64,000 nucleotides of DNA from Sphaerosporella brunnea (GCA_008704415.1 VXIS01000224.1:17494-81493); one strand, 5' to 3'; shown: positions 9,618-21,361, counted from the first letter of the stretch. The notes: a model not told the origin generated them from the letters alone. Numbers and translations: made by a program.

Positions 9618-11443
9618 ATGACAGATGCGAATGGATTCTACCGTCCTAGAGACCTGCCCCAGGACGTTCCAGACCCGCGTCCGTCCTCTGACTCGGACTC
9701 CGACTCTGACAGTTCGATCAAGAACCAGAAGAAGAAGAAGCAACAACCGCACCAGCCATACGCCGAGTCCGAATCCGGGGCGTCTTCAGTGACATATCTG
9801 AATTCTCCCACAACGCGGACAAGAGCCAGCTCCTCAGCCGCTTCGTACATATTCCCGGACATGCGGGACGGGCGCAGGAGCCCCGTTTCCATGCGTGACT
9901 ACGGCCGCTTCAACCCTGCGCCGGCATATCCACGGTTTTCGTTTGAGTACGGTACGCCGCTGGATCAACGATCGGAATATACCCCGTCGGCTTCGGCTTC
10001 GGTGTATACTCCTCAGACCACCACATTCGCGCCATCTACCGAAAATTATAGCCCCCCGGCATCGTTGTACAGCCCACCAGCTGCCAACTATGTGCCGCTC
10101 TTGCCCGCGATGTCGGAGCGTGGGAGAGCACATGGCAGCTACGGCACGGCGCCAGAGCTGCCAATGTACGTCACGGAGTCGGCAGCGCAGCCTCAAAAGC
10201 GGCGACGACGCATCCCGGGCTGTATCTGGTGTCTTCGTAGTTTTTTCCTCGTCATAATCCTGATCCCATTGCTGCTATGGCTGCTGCGGGGGGTTTCAGC
10301 ACGATTTTATGCCGACGAGGTAACCCCCCACCCCCTTTGAGCATGTACATTGGGCTGATGGAGTAGCTCCCTCCCGGCTGTCCCAACCCCAGAAATGCAT
10401 TCCAAACCAAGGGGACCTATTCCCTCCTTCCGGCCTCCACCTTCACCTTCATCGAAAACGCTCGGGACGTCATCCTCGGCGGGGAGGTGACAGTCCACCT
10501 CAGCACGGACGCAGAAGCAGAGAACGTCAGTGTCGACTACAGCATAACCTCGACGACGCACGACGCCGTGCAGATCTCGATCAGCGACGACGGGGTGGTG
10601 CAAGTGCAATCCAAGCACCGGGCGGACCGCCGCAGCGCGTGCGCCATGGTGCACATCAGCATCACGCTTCCGCACTCGCTGCAAGCGCTTTCGCTGCGCA
10701 CACACACGCTGCCACAGTACGTAGACGGCAGCGTGAGCGTAGACGCTCTTGTCCTCGACACGAAATACGCGGGGATCCACTCGCTAGCCACCGCGCGGAA
10801 CTCGACACGCGCAAGCGCAGACACGGGTAGCATCTCCGGCACGTTTTCGCTGGCGAAGTCGCTAGTCCTTGCGACGAGCAGCGGCAGCATCCACGCCGGC
10901 ATCAAGCCGCTGGACATCCCCGAGCCGACCGCCGACTTGGTGGCGAAAACCGCCACCGGCTCCATCGTGCTGGACGTAGTGGGCGAATCCCCGCCTCCTG
11001 CACGGAACTACACCTCCGCCGTCACCTCGTCCTCGGGTTCCATCGGCGGCACATTCTTGTTCGGCGCGGCGGCGCGCTTCGAGGCTGTGGCCGGCTCCCT
11101 CGACCTCCAGCTGTTACCGGTGAAATACCAAGATGTGCTCGGCACGCTGCGGACCGAGAGTAAACACGGCGCCACCAGGGTGTCGTTCACGAGCGGGCTG
11201 GCAGGGAAGCAGGTGGAAGGCTGGCACGGGGCGATTACCGGCGCTGTCGCCGTGCATTACCCGCGAGATTTTGAGGGCAAGATCTCGGCCAGCGCGACGC
11301 TGGGCCAGGTGGCTGTTTCCGGCGAGGGGATAGAGATCGAGAAGCGCAGCTGGGGGATGGTGGAGGGGTATAAGGGCGATCGAACCAAGGGGAGCGTTGA
11401 AGTGAGTGGCCATGTGGGCGAGGTTTCTTTACGCATCGAGTAG
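9618..11443 (+). CDS. Single-pass membrane protein with DUF4097-like ectodomain
   Basis: I predict a 592-residue protein from two exons, 9618-10319 and 10367-11443. The 47-nt intron starts GTAAC, has a CTGAT branch-like site and ends TAG; both junctions are phase 0, and this acceptor keeps the downstream frame open. Residues 1-200 are a cytoplasmic tail rich in Ser, Asp, Pro and Tyr, with an acidic SDSDSD run near 24-32. A basic RRRR patch precedes one membrane helix at about 201-223, which suggests type II topology. The ectodomain is rich in repeating Ser/Gly/Thr strands with GSI-type turns, as in DUF4097/adhesin-like beta-repeat proteins, and carries NVS, NST and NYT sequons. Function is unknown; a cell-surface role is only inferred. 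The LINE sits 345 bp upstream of the start. Confidence 0.75.
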
Positions 11444-12409
11444 ATACTTACTTTACTTAACTTTATCCTTCCCCTTCTTTGTACATATTGCCATTTACTT
11501 TTTCTTGTTATCCAACGAACAGATATGTACCGCTTACTATTCCTGCCCCCCATCAAACCAACCTTCACCCTCCACCGTGATAACGCAGCACACCCCAGTG
11601 CAAGCTGATCCCTAAACACCACCACCAGACGCTAGACAAGAATATCCCACGGATTAGCGGCCAGGCGTGCGTGTTCTGATGCTGAAGCTATAGATCCAGC
11701 ACACTTCCAGTATCCAAGTATGCAGTAGATACCACACCCGAAATGCTCGCTTTGTTCGTTCGTGAAGCACCACTTCAAACTACCCGTGCAGTGCACAAAC
11801 AAACCCCAACTACATACCAAGTACCGGTATGCAGCTACAATCTGGTCAGGTGGGAGTTTTCGCTCATCATTCATCAGTCTCACTCTCAAAACATACGGCC
11901 CCCTCCACCCGTTTCCTTCCACAACGGCGGCGTTCGGCAAGTGATCGATAAGTACTTAGTAGCTGAAGAAAACCCAGATATTTGGTATGTATTTCTTCCA
12001 TCCCCCCTAGCTACAGAACAAAACAGACAGAATAGTGAAAAACGGCCAACTCCTTCAAACACCCTCTACTACATAACTCATACTAAACTCGTACCTTTTC
12101 ATCCCGCTTCGTTCATATCACGCGTTCAACAAATAAGAGAGAGAGATGGCATTACAACATTAAAAGAGAGGAAATGAAAAATAAATGAAACACTGCGCAA
12201 ACTAACTCCCGCTTCACGCCTCAAAAAACGCAGACAGAGCCCTACTTAATGCAGACAACACCAACTTAGATGCATCAACTTCCCCGGAAGAAGAAAAAAA
12301 AAAAAAAAAAAAAAGGCAAAAAAAAAAGAGAACAAAAAACGACCACAGAAGAGTAGAGTATCAATGTACAACCCAGAAATGAGAAGAAAACGAGAAAGGT
12401 GGTTGGGAA
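11444..12409. other. Convergent intergenic region
   Basis: This 966-bp stretch separates the 3' ends of two convergent genes. It should hold both 3' UTRs. I see a long A-rich run at about 12293-12330 and no supportable reading frame. Confidence 0.6.
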
Positions 12410-15400
12410 TCACAACGTCCGGAGATTCGTCATGATCAGACTCGCCTCTGCGGTTCCCATGCCTTCAACAGCCAGCTGCCTCGCCTGACTGCCTTTGCGG
12501 AGTCTCTGCACGGCGTTCGCGATTTTCCACGCTTCCTCTTCGTCGCAAACAAAGACGAACCGGCGACCTTCCGCGTCTCGAACATTGGCGCGGATCATGT
12601 GCTGGCGACTGTGCCTGATGCTATCGGATGTGGACGCGGAACAGGTGGTGCTGCACACGCGGGCCAAGCTTTCTATGATGAGGTCCATTTCCTCTTCGCT
12701 CTTGACCTGCGCCTTGTCGCCACTGGAGCCGAACATCTTCCGCATGGGGTTGTCCTTCTTGATGCTTTGAGATCGAGGAGGAGGGGTGTACCGAGGACAA
12801 AACACCTCGATGAGACGGATCGTCCAGGCCTTGATGTCCCACTCGCGATGCGACAGCGTAGTCACGTCGTCGTCGATGAAGAGACCCTCGGTAGAAATGC
12901 GAAGCACCAAACCGTCAGTGACACCGGGTGAGACTCCCGGGACCAAGGAGGCAATAGGGCGGTTCTGGCTGGCGTTCGTAAACAAGTATACAGCTTTGAG
13001 AACAATCTTGTTCGGGTCCGAAGTGGAGTATTGCTGGGAGGTACGTTGCCGACGTGGAGGAGGCGGTGGTGGAGTGGCATCGGATCTCCTCAAAGGCTCA
13101 GAAGAATATCGCGGTGAGGAGGTCTTGGAGGTTGCTTGCGACGGAGGCAAGCCTGCGGAGGCCTCGGAGAGTGGCCTGGTGCGTCCGCTAACTGACGGGG
13201 GTGGGGTTTTAAATGCAGAAGATGAGGCGTCAGAGTGCTGCTTCCTGTGCGAAGGAGCCTGTCGAGGTGCCGTGCTCTGTGACCTTGGAGGCTCGGACGG
13301 ATGATATTCTGGCGGCGGATCAACTGGAATCTGATGTGGAGGGGGTGGGGGCGGGATGTCGGCGGCTGCCATTCGTTCCCTTTCCTTTTGTCTGAGCCAT
13401 TCTTCTCGTCGTTTGGCTTCTTCCACACGCTGCTTTTCGGCGACCCTTTCCCGTTGAATACGGATTCTCTCTTCAGCAGCCTTCTGTCGTTCAAGCCTTT
13501 CTCGCTCGGCCTTCTCTCTTTGCTCCCGTTCCTGCCGTTCTTTTTGCTCCTTTTCCCGTTTTTGACGTTCCGATTGCTCCTCAGAAGCCATTATATCGTT
13601 GAGAAGCTCTTGTCGGAACCTCTCATTCTCTTCTTGCTCCATACGAATCCGTTCTCGTGCCTCCCTTTCAACTCGTTCCTTTTTCTCCCTTTCCTTGCGC
13701 TCGGTTTCGGCGCGTTCCTGGTTCTGTCGAGCCATCTTCTCGCGAATAGCCTGCTCACGCTCCTTTCGGGTCCTATCTAGTCGTTCCTTCTCGATTCGCG
13801 CCGCCTCGTCCTTCTTACGCTGCTCCTCCTTTTGCTGCGCCTCCTCCGCCTCTGCTTTACGCCTTCTCTCTTCCTCGTTGCGCCTTCTCTCTTCTTCGTT
13901 GCGCCTTTCTTGCTCCTTCTCGGTCGCCAAGCGCTTCTCCTCTTGCTCTTTGGCCTTGCGCATCTGTTCCTCCCTCTCCTTTTGCTTACGTTCCTTCTCG
14001 AGCTGGCGTTGACGTGCCAGGCGCTCCTTTTCGGCCTTGACACGTTCCGCCACCTCCCTCTGCTTGCGCTCTTTTTCCGCCTTTTCTTGCATCTCTGCAA
14101 GCTTCCGACGCTCCGCCGCCTCCTTTCTCAAACGCTCATTACGTTCTCTCTCCTCCCGCTCCCTTCTTAATCGTTCCAGCGCTTCCATTTCAATGCGCTC
14201 CCTCTCCCTCAACTCCTTAACCGATCGCTCGGCCCGGGATTTCTCGGCATTCTCCTTCGCCTCTCTCTCGGCACGCTCTCTCTTTTCTCTTTCGGCGCGC
14301 AACCGTTCCCTCGCCCTTCGCTCTCGCTCCAGCCTCTCCGCTTTCGCCTGTGCAGGGTCTTTTTCGCGCTTCCCATCACTTCCGGTGCCCGACGCAGGCG
14401 ATTGGCTGGGCTTAGTCGTCGGAACTGAACTCGTGCTACTTTGGCTCGGAATCGGACCGCTCGCGGTGCCTTCCTTTGTAGAAATGGATTCTTTAGTATT
14501 TTCCTTCACAAAGCTATACGCAAACTTCGGACGGTCAAACATAAAAGGCGCATCGGAAGAGACGTTAGTATCCGGAGAGGTACCACCGCCGTCAGGTGGT
14601 GGCGATGGGGGAGGAGCTGGTCGTGGGGGAGGAGCTACGGAATCCGCGGGCTTGGGTCCAGCCTTGAGTGGTTCAGCGATCAGGGGCGCTGGGGCGAGTC
14701 TGGGCATGGTAGGAGAAGAGGCGTTCACAGGGACGGGACTTTCTGATGGCGGCTGAGGTAGTGGTATTGATGTCGAAGACTGTGGTTTGATTGGAGAGGG
14801 CAATGGCGCGACCGTGGGCTTCTGCGGCGGCACGGGTTGCGGTGTTGAAGCCCTAGCCTTAGTCGTGGAAGCAGTCTTGGGCGGCGGCAACTGCTGAGCG
14901 GGTTTTGCGATCGCCGCCGGAACGAAAGCCGGCCGAGCCTTGGAAAGTGTTGGTGTTGTCACCAACGGGCCTGGCACCACGTCTGGCGCACGCTTAGGCC
15001 TGATGGCCGGAGGAGGGGACGCCGGGGGCGGAGGGGAAGGGGGTTGGTAGGGCGGTGGCGGAGCGGCTGAGTATACTTTCTCCTTCCTGAGTGTTGGTGA
15101 CTTAGCAGATGATTTGACCCACACCGGAGAGTCCCACGAGGGAGCGTCCCAGGAAGATCGCTTTGCCGTTTCTCCACGCTCCTCGGGCTCCTCTATTTCG
15201 CGTTGAAGACGGTCCTCTTGGCGCTCGCGTTCCTTCCGCTCGTATGCTCGCTGCTGCTCCTCGCGCTCCTGTTTCTCTCTCTGCTTTTCTTGGGACGAAG
15301 ATGCACTCGCACTGGAACGCTTATAAGACTCACACCCCAGGCGTCTGCTGATGCTCCCCGAAGCTCTCTCTCCCTTGTGATCTTTGCGCTCAGTTTCAGG

Positions 15401-15766
15401 CAGTGAGTCCAGATAGCCCTTCGCGAACCAAGCAAAACCACCGACGAGCACCGCAAACACGAGCGCACCCCAAACGGTCTGCAATCCCCTAGATATCAGA
15501 GGCCGCAGGACCCAGAGTAGCGAAAGCGTTAGGAGGGTGGTAACGACGCCAGCCGCAAAGGACATGGCGTTCGTTTTGAACGACGGGATGTAGATGATAC
15601 CCCCGCCGGACGGTTTTTGCTGTACGATGTAGACGTCGAAATGCGGCGATGATGATGTCGATGATGATGACGGTGATGATGGTGAGGCTCGTGACTTTGA
15701 ATTGAGCGGTGGCAGTCGAATGTTTTCTTGTGTGGTGTTGTGAGGCGAGTGAGGCGGGTTTGACAT
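12410..15766 (-). CDS. Large two-TM protein with Glu/Arg coiled coil and C-terminal globular domain
   Basis: An uninterrupted frame of 1118 residues from the ATG at 15766; the frame stays open further upstream, but that part does not look coding. Two hydrophobic segments at about 70-88 and 97-117 form a membrane hairpin near the N-terminus. A Pro-rich disordered region follows, and then about 350 residues of almost continuous Arg/Glu/Lys sequence (repeated RERE, EKER and EEERRR patterns), surely a long single helix or coiled coil. A second Pro/Ser-rich linker leads to a conserved-looking C-terminal domain of about 180 residues beginning near DPNKIVLKAVYLF. I do not recognise that domain; a PH-like fold is possible. 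The protein probably tethers something to an internal membrane. The start at 15766 is preferred because the sequence upstream is low-complexity. Confidence 0.75.
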   Translation of the reverse strand: MSNPPHSPHNTTQENIRLPPLNSKSRASPSSPSSSSTSSSPHFDVYIVQQKPSGGGIIYIPSFKTNAMSFAAGVVTTLLTLSLLWVLRPLISRGLQTVWGALVFAVLVGGFAWFAKGYLDSLPETERKDHKGERASGSISRRLGCESYKRSSASASSSQEKQREKQEREEQQRAYERKERERQEDRLQREIEEPEERGETAKRSSWDAPSWDSPVWVKSSAKSPTLRKEKVYSAAPPPPYQPPSPPPPASPPPAIRPKRAPDVVPGPLVTTPTLSKARPAFVPAAIAKPAQQLPPPKTASTTKARASTPQPVPPQKPTVAPLPSPIKPQSSTSIPLPQPPSESPVPVNASSPTMPRLAPAPLIAEPLKAGPKPADSVAPPPRPAPPPSPPPDGGGTSPDTNVSSDAPFMFDRPKFAYSFVKENTKESISTKEGTASGPIPSQSSTSSVPTTKPSQSPASGTGSDGKREKDPAQAKAERLERERRARERLRAEREKRERAEREAKENAEKSRAERSVKELRERERIEMEALERLRREREERERNERLRKEAAERRKLAEMQEKAEKERKQREVAERVKAEKERLARQRQLEKERKQKEREEQMRKAKEQEEKRLATEKEQERRNEEERRRNEEERRRKAEAEEAQQKEEQRKKDEAARIEKERLDRTRKEREQAIREKMARQNQERAETERKEREKKERVEREARERIRMEQEENERFRQELLNDIMASEEQSERQKREKEQKERQEREQREKAERERLERQKAAEERIRIQRERVAEKQRVEEAKRREEWLRQKERERMAAADIPPPPPPHQIPVDPPPEYHPSEPPRSQSTAPRQAPSHRKQHSDASSSAFKTPPPSVSGRTRPLSEASAGLPPSQATSKTSSPRYSSEPLRRSDATPPPPPPRRQRTSQQYSTSDPNKIVLKAVYLFTNASQNRPIASLVPGVSPGVTDGLVLRISTEGLFIDDDVTTLSHREWDIKAWTIRLIEVFCPRYTPPPRSQSIKKDNPMRKMFGSSGDKAQVKSEEEMDLIIESLARVCSTTCSASTSDSIRHSRQHMIRANVRDAEGRRFVFVCDEEEAWKIANAVQRLRKGSQARQLAVEGMGTAEASLIMTNLRTL

Positions 15767-16242
15767 TTGCGAATCGCAAGGGAAGCAGTGAGAGATGAGG
15801 TGTCTAGGATCGAGTGATGAAGACAGCAATGCAAGTAAGGGGGAGATTTCTTTTGTGTATCCCGTCGGGTGTTCCGTTGGATGGAGTGCTTCTGAGTGGG
15901 GTTGTGGTGTTGTGTATATTGCGTGTCCTGATTTCAGTCGAGCAGAAATCAAAACAGATATCGATCCTAGAGAAAGACTTTCTCTTTCTTTCCTCGTGCC
16001 GCTGCTGCTTTTTCTGCTTCTTCTGCACTTCCCCCGACTACTACTGCTACTACTGCCTCAAGTCCGTCGCCGGCCTCCTCCCAGAACCCGAACCCGAACC
16101 CGCCGTACCCTCCCCACTCCCGATCCGATGTCCCACCCGATGATCGTAACGTTCCTGCTTGGTCGACGCGTATCCACCTGATCTCGTGATTTCGTCGTGC
16201 CGTGGCATGAAACGGCCGGTCGTGTATTACCTTTGTGCGATC

Positions 16243-16268
16243 GGTGGCGGTGGTGGTGGTGGTGGTGG
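16243..16268 (+). repeat. (GGT)n microsatellite
   Basis: About eight GGT units with one interruption (GGC). Confidence 0.8.
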
Positions 16269-17260
16269 AGACTGCCTAGCGAACCGTCCTTTCGTCGGGG
16301 GTTGACGCGTGCGCGCGCAGTGCAGACACACGGACGGGGTCCGAAACGGCGAGAGTGGAGTTGACTTTGAGTGAGGACGTTTGTGTGGCCGAAGCGTTGT
16401 TGTATTAATATATATAGAAATATATTTTTTAAATTTTTTAATTTTTTTTTTCTCTGGGTCTGGCTGAGACTGCTGTGGGGTTTGTTGTACTGCGAATCTC
16501 CTCAAGCTCCTTCGCCTCAAGAACGGATCAGCCGCGAGATGGGAATGGCCCACCGACTGCAACGAGGGATGATGGTGGAGGTCGTCGTCGTCTTGACGCT
16601 GCCGGACGGTACGCAGGGGCAGTGCAGGCGAGAGCCAGCGAGCGAGCGAGCGGCAGGCAGGCAGGCAGTGATGGAGTGAGGTTGCGTAAAGTGTGAGCGG
16701 GCGGGCGGTGAAGAACAGCAGGGGGAGCCGGTGGAATTCGACCGACTGAGACTGACCAGGTTGTTTATGAGCTTCGCGGGGCTTGTTTACATCCTTCTCT
16801 AGTTTCAATGTGTTTTTTTTTTGTTTTTTGTTTTTTTTTTGTTTTTTTTTGTTTTCTGTTCTTTTTTTTCTTTTTTCTTTTCCCGCCCCACAAACGACAG
16901 GCTGAGGAATTTCCTGGTTCTGTTTTTCTCCTGATGGCGCCACCCCGCAAACTGCCGCACGCAAACCAACAAACCTGGGAAGAGCGAAAGCCGCAGCGCG
17001 TAGTATGGCAGGCCGTGTTTCAGGTTTTTCAACAATTCCCCGCTAATCCAAACTGGTCTATTTTTGCCGCATCCGGCAGGGTGGGGGGTATTTAGCAAGC
17101 AACTGCGCACGGTCCTCTGCTCTCATCAGACCTGGAAAAATACAAAAAAAATTATGTACCAAAAACCAGGTCTTGAACGCACGTGCAAAAAGTCAGTGCG
17201 TTCGGAGTCTTTTTTCGTTCCCTGGATTTGTACCCCTATGCACAGGAGGATTTTAGTGGC

Positions 17261-17261
<1 letters not shown>

Positions 17262-17292
<31 letters not shown>
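17262..17292 (+). repeat. (GCT)n microsatellite
   Basis: About ten uninterrupted GCT/CTG units. No supportable gene covers it. Confidence 0.85.
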
Positions 17293-17293
<1 letters not shown>

Positions 17294-17506
17294 GCTGCGT
17301 GGAAAGCAGGTGGCGGGGAAGGGGAGCGGTGACATCGGTCGGTTAGAAATTTCCTCGCAGCTAGCAGAGCGGGCGGGTGGGTGCGCTAGCGTTCCCACTC
17401 CCAACCCCAGCCTCCCGAGTTTTTGTTTCGTCTCTTCTTTTCAGGTGACATGGCCGATGGATGGTGAACCACAGTGGGCTTTCCGTCCGGTTCGAAACAC
17501 CCACTT

Positions 17507-17534
17507 TGGTGGTGGTGGTGGTGGTGGTGGTGGT
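17507..17534 (+). repeat. (GGT)n microsatellite
   Basis: About nine GGT units in non-coding sequence. Confidence 0.85.
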
Positions 17535-19583
17535 TTGCTTGTTTGTTTGGTTGGGAGTAGCTTACCGCCCACCATGGCCAGTTGCATCACCGTCTGCATA
17601 ATCAACTTACCCAGGTATATATATACGGCGGCAAAGCGAGTTATTGGATATGCCAACTCCGCACGTAGGAATGTCAGCCTGTATTCTTCGGATCGAACAA
17701 ATCAAGTTTTTATTTAGCCCGGCGTTGACACAACAGCGAATTCGAGGATCTCATAGGCCGCCAACAAAAACGCAAGCGGGAAGCCGCCCGCTCACGCCCT
17801 CAGGGTATGAAAGTTGACAGGTGGCTTCCTTTCCTTTTCCGCGGCCGACCCATGGAACATCACCCGCCAGGATGAGTGATTGATTCGTTGGGTAATTTGA
17901 GATGGGAGCAACTGAAACGATGGGCCCACATATTCTCTCGGAAGAACCCAAGCCAAAGCCCGGTTAGGAAGTACCATTCGGAGTTTTTTTGACTGCCGAA
18001 AACGCAGAAGCCGATCCACAAAAACTGGTACCATGCTGTGCCTCTGGTACTATCTAGCTCCGGATGAATGTAGTAATTACATTGATAACCGCTTTCCCAT
18101 CATGAGACAGCGTAGAGTAGTATTCTCCCGTGGGGCTTTGCTATACCTCGTACGTGCTATGATAAGTTTCCTTGCGCGTCGGAGTTCACAGTTCACAGGC
18201 AGGGCACACGAAAGGATGAGATTGTCCCAAACCTCGTCGGCGACGTGGCTCGGAAGATTCGGAGGGCTTCCGATCGTGAAATCGGAGAAACAAGAGTTTC
18301 GCCGTTCCCAGTAGCTGTTGCTCGGGTACGAAGAATGGACGCGATTGTTGCATCACTGGATATCACTCTGTACTTAACGTGCACCGCATTACATACAAAG
18401 AGCCAATTGTCTGCTCAATGAGCTCTACACGGATATATTAGTTTGCGGTCACAGCCCATTCATCTACTCTTGGATATGGGCTGGGGGGCATCTACATCAT
18501 GTCCGATGAGAGTGGGATGCAGTGTTCTCGTAGCCAGGCAAGCCGGCGGGCTGGCTGGTTTGGGCTGCAGCCAAAGCCCGGCAGACTGTTTATCAGAGGC
18601 CCGGACTTACATGAGTCCCTGCAACAGGAGATCATGCACGGGTACTTTCTATGGACACGCTTCACCGGAGAGCACTCGTTATTTCCAAGCCGGCCCGGCT
18701 TCCAGCCATGGCTCGTTAGGCTGGCTATCGAGAACACTGGCGGGGGTGGTCCTCGCACAGTATATTCAGCTGAGTTTCCCAATCTCTTCGAGATTTATCA
18801 CGGCCCATCAGCAGCGTGCAGATAGCAAAAAGGCTGCATTCCCACAATGCTTGAACCCAGCTAGGCCCGCCACACCGAACACAAGCATTCACTCGTAATT
18901 CTCGTATATGTTCTACACGGCGGACCTTGTACATGCTCCACCGCAACGTGTGCAGCGGGGTACAGACAGTCAATATCTCACGCAGGGCCAACTAGCGCTG
19001 AAAAAAAAAAACCCCCAATTCAAACGCACAACAACTCGAAATTGAGCGACGTTCCGCTTGATTCTACTCACATCATGGCTTTTGCGTTCAACCATTAGTT
19101 CGAAGAGAGCAAGCATGCATCCACTGCTAGGTGTGGCGTATAGAGCTTTTACTGTCTTGAAAGTGCTTTCGGTGAGCGGAAACAGCGAGCTCCCGATCCG
19201 GCGAACACCATCGTGGGTTGGAATCCTTGTATGTGGCCCTCAACAATGTCTCAAAGCCCACTGTATTCTTTTTCCCCAAAGCAAAATATACCGTTGTTAT
19301 TCACTACTTGGCTGGTACACGCTTTTGTATTTTGTGGGCTACTCAGGCTCGCACAATGAGATGGCGTGGAAGTCCGTGAGGTGCTTTGATATTCTTTACA
19401 ATACTCATCTGCTGATGCAAGATGCCTCCCGTGTCACTTCGCCGTGTTGACACACAATAGGTGAGCCTAATAAGTAAATGACTCTTAAGAGACTGAGAAT
19501 AGGGAGCGCTTTCGGAAGTTAGAATTCAAGCAGAGTTCAATCGCAAGCGCGTGTAAAGAATATAACTTCGCGAGTTCTCGAAC

Positions 19584-19675
19584 AGCTCGGATGGTCTAGT
19601 GGTATGATTCTCGCTTAGGGTCGCTCCCTAAGTTCAAATTGCGAGAGGTCCCCGGTTCAAATCCGGGTTCGAGCC
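19584..19675 (+). tRNA. tRNA-Pro(AGG) with a 19-nt intron, copy 1
   Basis: The D arm, an anticodon loop TTAGGG...T, and the T arm CCCCGGTTCAAATCCGGG are all clear. The anticodon is AGG, with the intron after position 37 starting TCGCTCCC. Without the intron the molecule is 73 nt. The acceptor stem pairs except at position 1, which is A opposite C72. A T10 run near 19701 can serve as the Pol III terminator. Two further copies lie at 22261 and 51861. Confidence 0.85.
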
Positions 19676-20777
19676 TGGTAGCCTCCTCTCTGAGGAATCC
19701 CTTTTTTTTTTGCCTTTGCTTGAACGACAATTCGCTCCCCGGATCCGCTTGACCGAATTTTGCGTCGTCCATAAGCTGATACAAAGAGGGAGGGACCTGT
19801 AGTCCTCAATCACCAGCCAGCGAGAGGTTTCTTGAGGTATGTATTTCCACAATTCCCCGCTACCCTTCAGATCTTTCGACCTCAGATCTTTCGACCTCAG
19901 ATCTTTCGAGGGCAGCCTCACCATTGATGCGATTCCTACGGAATACACGCAACTCTGCAAGCTGGTCCTCAGCACTCTGCCACCATCCCGGGCGGAGTTC
20001 CCGGATCCATTTGCGAACGGATTACAGATCAAGCACTTGCCTGCAACCAAGGACGAAGCCACGGCCGACGGGTAGACTTCTTTTGTTGCGGTTGCCTCGT
20101 AGGGTCGGGATGGATAGTTTGGCCGGAGCTACTAATGAATAGCGCCTTTTACTGCTGTAACTGGCACTGTGAGGCCCTTATGGAATTATTTACCGCGTTC
20201 GACTGCCCGCCTGGAAATTGGCAGTCCTGCTTCCTCCCGAGTGTGCCAGCGTGCCTAGCGAACTTTTTTTTTTTGAGATGAAAAAATGATAAGCGCGATC
20301 AAAGAACAAGGTTTTCCGTACTCGATGTTGTGGCAGCGTGGGAGGCAGGCTATTGCATGTGTAACATACCAGTACAAACAAGCTGGGCCCTATTCCAGCT
20401 GGGCCAGGCAAGCCAAAATATTCTGGCCATGCTGGGGGCTCATATATATCTGAGGGGGGCGGACGAACCAAAAACTGGGACCAGCCCTGGTCTCGCCGTC
20501 TTATTTAGAATACCAAGTCGTCAACGCCATTTCCAACGCCTGCAGTTGAGACTTATGGAGATCCACCTCTGTCCCAGCCATTCCACCAACGGCGTCGGTC
20601 TCGACGACGATATGTATGTTTCTCGACAGTTTAAACGTGGGCTTTGGCTAGTAGGGAGGCTTGGGGTGTTTTTGGGCGAAACTCGGCAGTCATCTTCGAA
20701 GGCCACGGTCAATTTACTCACCTTCTCACTGGTCCGGGCCCACAGCTACAGACTTTCCCGCGGTCCACTGGCAAGTA
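19676..20777. other. Intergenic region between tRNA-Pro and the TIR element
   Basis: No supportable gene. A tandem 15-bp repeat of CAGATCTTTCGACCT, nearly three units, lies at 19868-19909. Confidence 0.5.
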
Positions 20778-20896
20778 AAGTCCCGACCCACACGATAGTG
20801 GACCCCACACGATAGTGGATTGATAAGATAAGAGATAATCTACACGATCTACACCGCCAAACCTCAATTCCCCCGCCCCGGTCCCGTTGTATGAGA
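20778..20896 (+). repeat. Left terminal inverted repeat
   Basis: 119 bp, matching the reverse complement of 21241-21359 at 117 positions. It contains two spaced copies of CACACGATAGTGGA-type sequence, which could be transposase-binding subterminal repeats. Confidence 0.9.
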
Positions 20897-20907
20897 TACA
20901 ACTGGCG

Positions 20908-21150
20908 TTCAAGGCAAAGAAGAAGGTTGACAAACGTCAGTTAAAAAATGACGACGCAGGGAAGGCATTTGTGGTTGAACTCGGCTCAACAAGGCAAAAG
21001 AAAGTCGTGGTAAAAAGAGCAGCGTGAGCAGGCAGAGAAGGAGCGGAAACAGGCAGAGCAGCTTGCTTCCAAGAAGCGCGGGAAGAAAAAAAAAGACGCA
21101 GTTGGCCGCAAAAATTCAAGCGGGTTCGAAGCGCAAAAATGCGGAGTAAC
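20908..21150 (+). pseudogene. Remnant of transposase C-terminal tail
   Basis: The frame from about 20908 reads a basic segment ending VVVKRAA and a stop. A +1 shift continues with a charged Gln/Glu/Lys stretch containing SKKRGKKKK. Together these resemble the charged tails of pogo/Fot1 transposases. No catalytic domain remains, so this piece can only be passenger sequence in the deletion derivative. Confidence 0.6.
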
Positions 21151-21240
21151 TACCTACATAATTATCATAGAGGGCGAAAATATATACGTGCAATTTTACA
21201 ACTTCTCGTCATGGCAGGCCAGACTGGTGCACTCGTAAAA

Positions 21241-21359
21241 TCTCATACAACGGGACCGGGGCGGGGGAATTGAGGTTTGGCGGTGTAGATCGTGTAGATT
21301 ATCTCTTATATTATCAATCCACTATCGTGTGGGGTCCACTATCGTGTGGGTCGGGTCTT
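21241..21359 (-). repeat. Right terminal inverted repeat
   Basis: Inverted partner of 20778-20896, followed by the TA duplication. Confidence 0.9.
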
Positions 21360-21361
21360 TA

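Larger units (their letters stand above)
15767..19583. other. Gene-poor region upstream of the coiled-coil gene
   Basis: This stretch holds the 5' leader of the preceding minus-strand gene and several microsatellites. Open frames here come from Pro/Arg/Lys/Phe-coding simple sequence, for example T-rich runs at 16808-16880, and have no domain features. From about 17700 to 19580 I see nothing coding. Confidence 0.5.
20778..21359 (+). mobile_element. 582-bp non-autonomous DNA transposon with 119-bp TIRs
   Basis: The two ends are inverted repeats of 119 bp that differ at only two positions. The element is flanked by TA at 20776-20777 and 21360-21361, the target duplication of Tc1/mariner-pogo elements. 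The middle still encodes a Lys/Glu-rich segment that looks like the C-terminal tail of a pogo/Fot1-type transposase. The element is therefore best read as an internal-deletion derivative of an autonomous transposon. It does not share ends with the intact pogo-like element at 55076. Confidence 0.9.

Noticed and set aside
12495..14756. Several plus-strand frames opposite the coiled-coil gene
   Set aside because: Ser/Leu/Phe-rich shadows of the Arg/Glu codons on the other strand.
16227..16964. Minus-strand frame of 245 residues
   Set aside because: It is composed of Lys/Asn and Pro runs from simple sequence and shows no domain.
17064..17717. Plus-strand frame of 217 residues
   Set aside because: It spans two microsatellites that translate to poly-Ala and poly-Gly; nothing else supports it.
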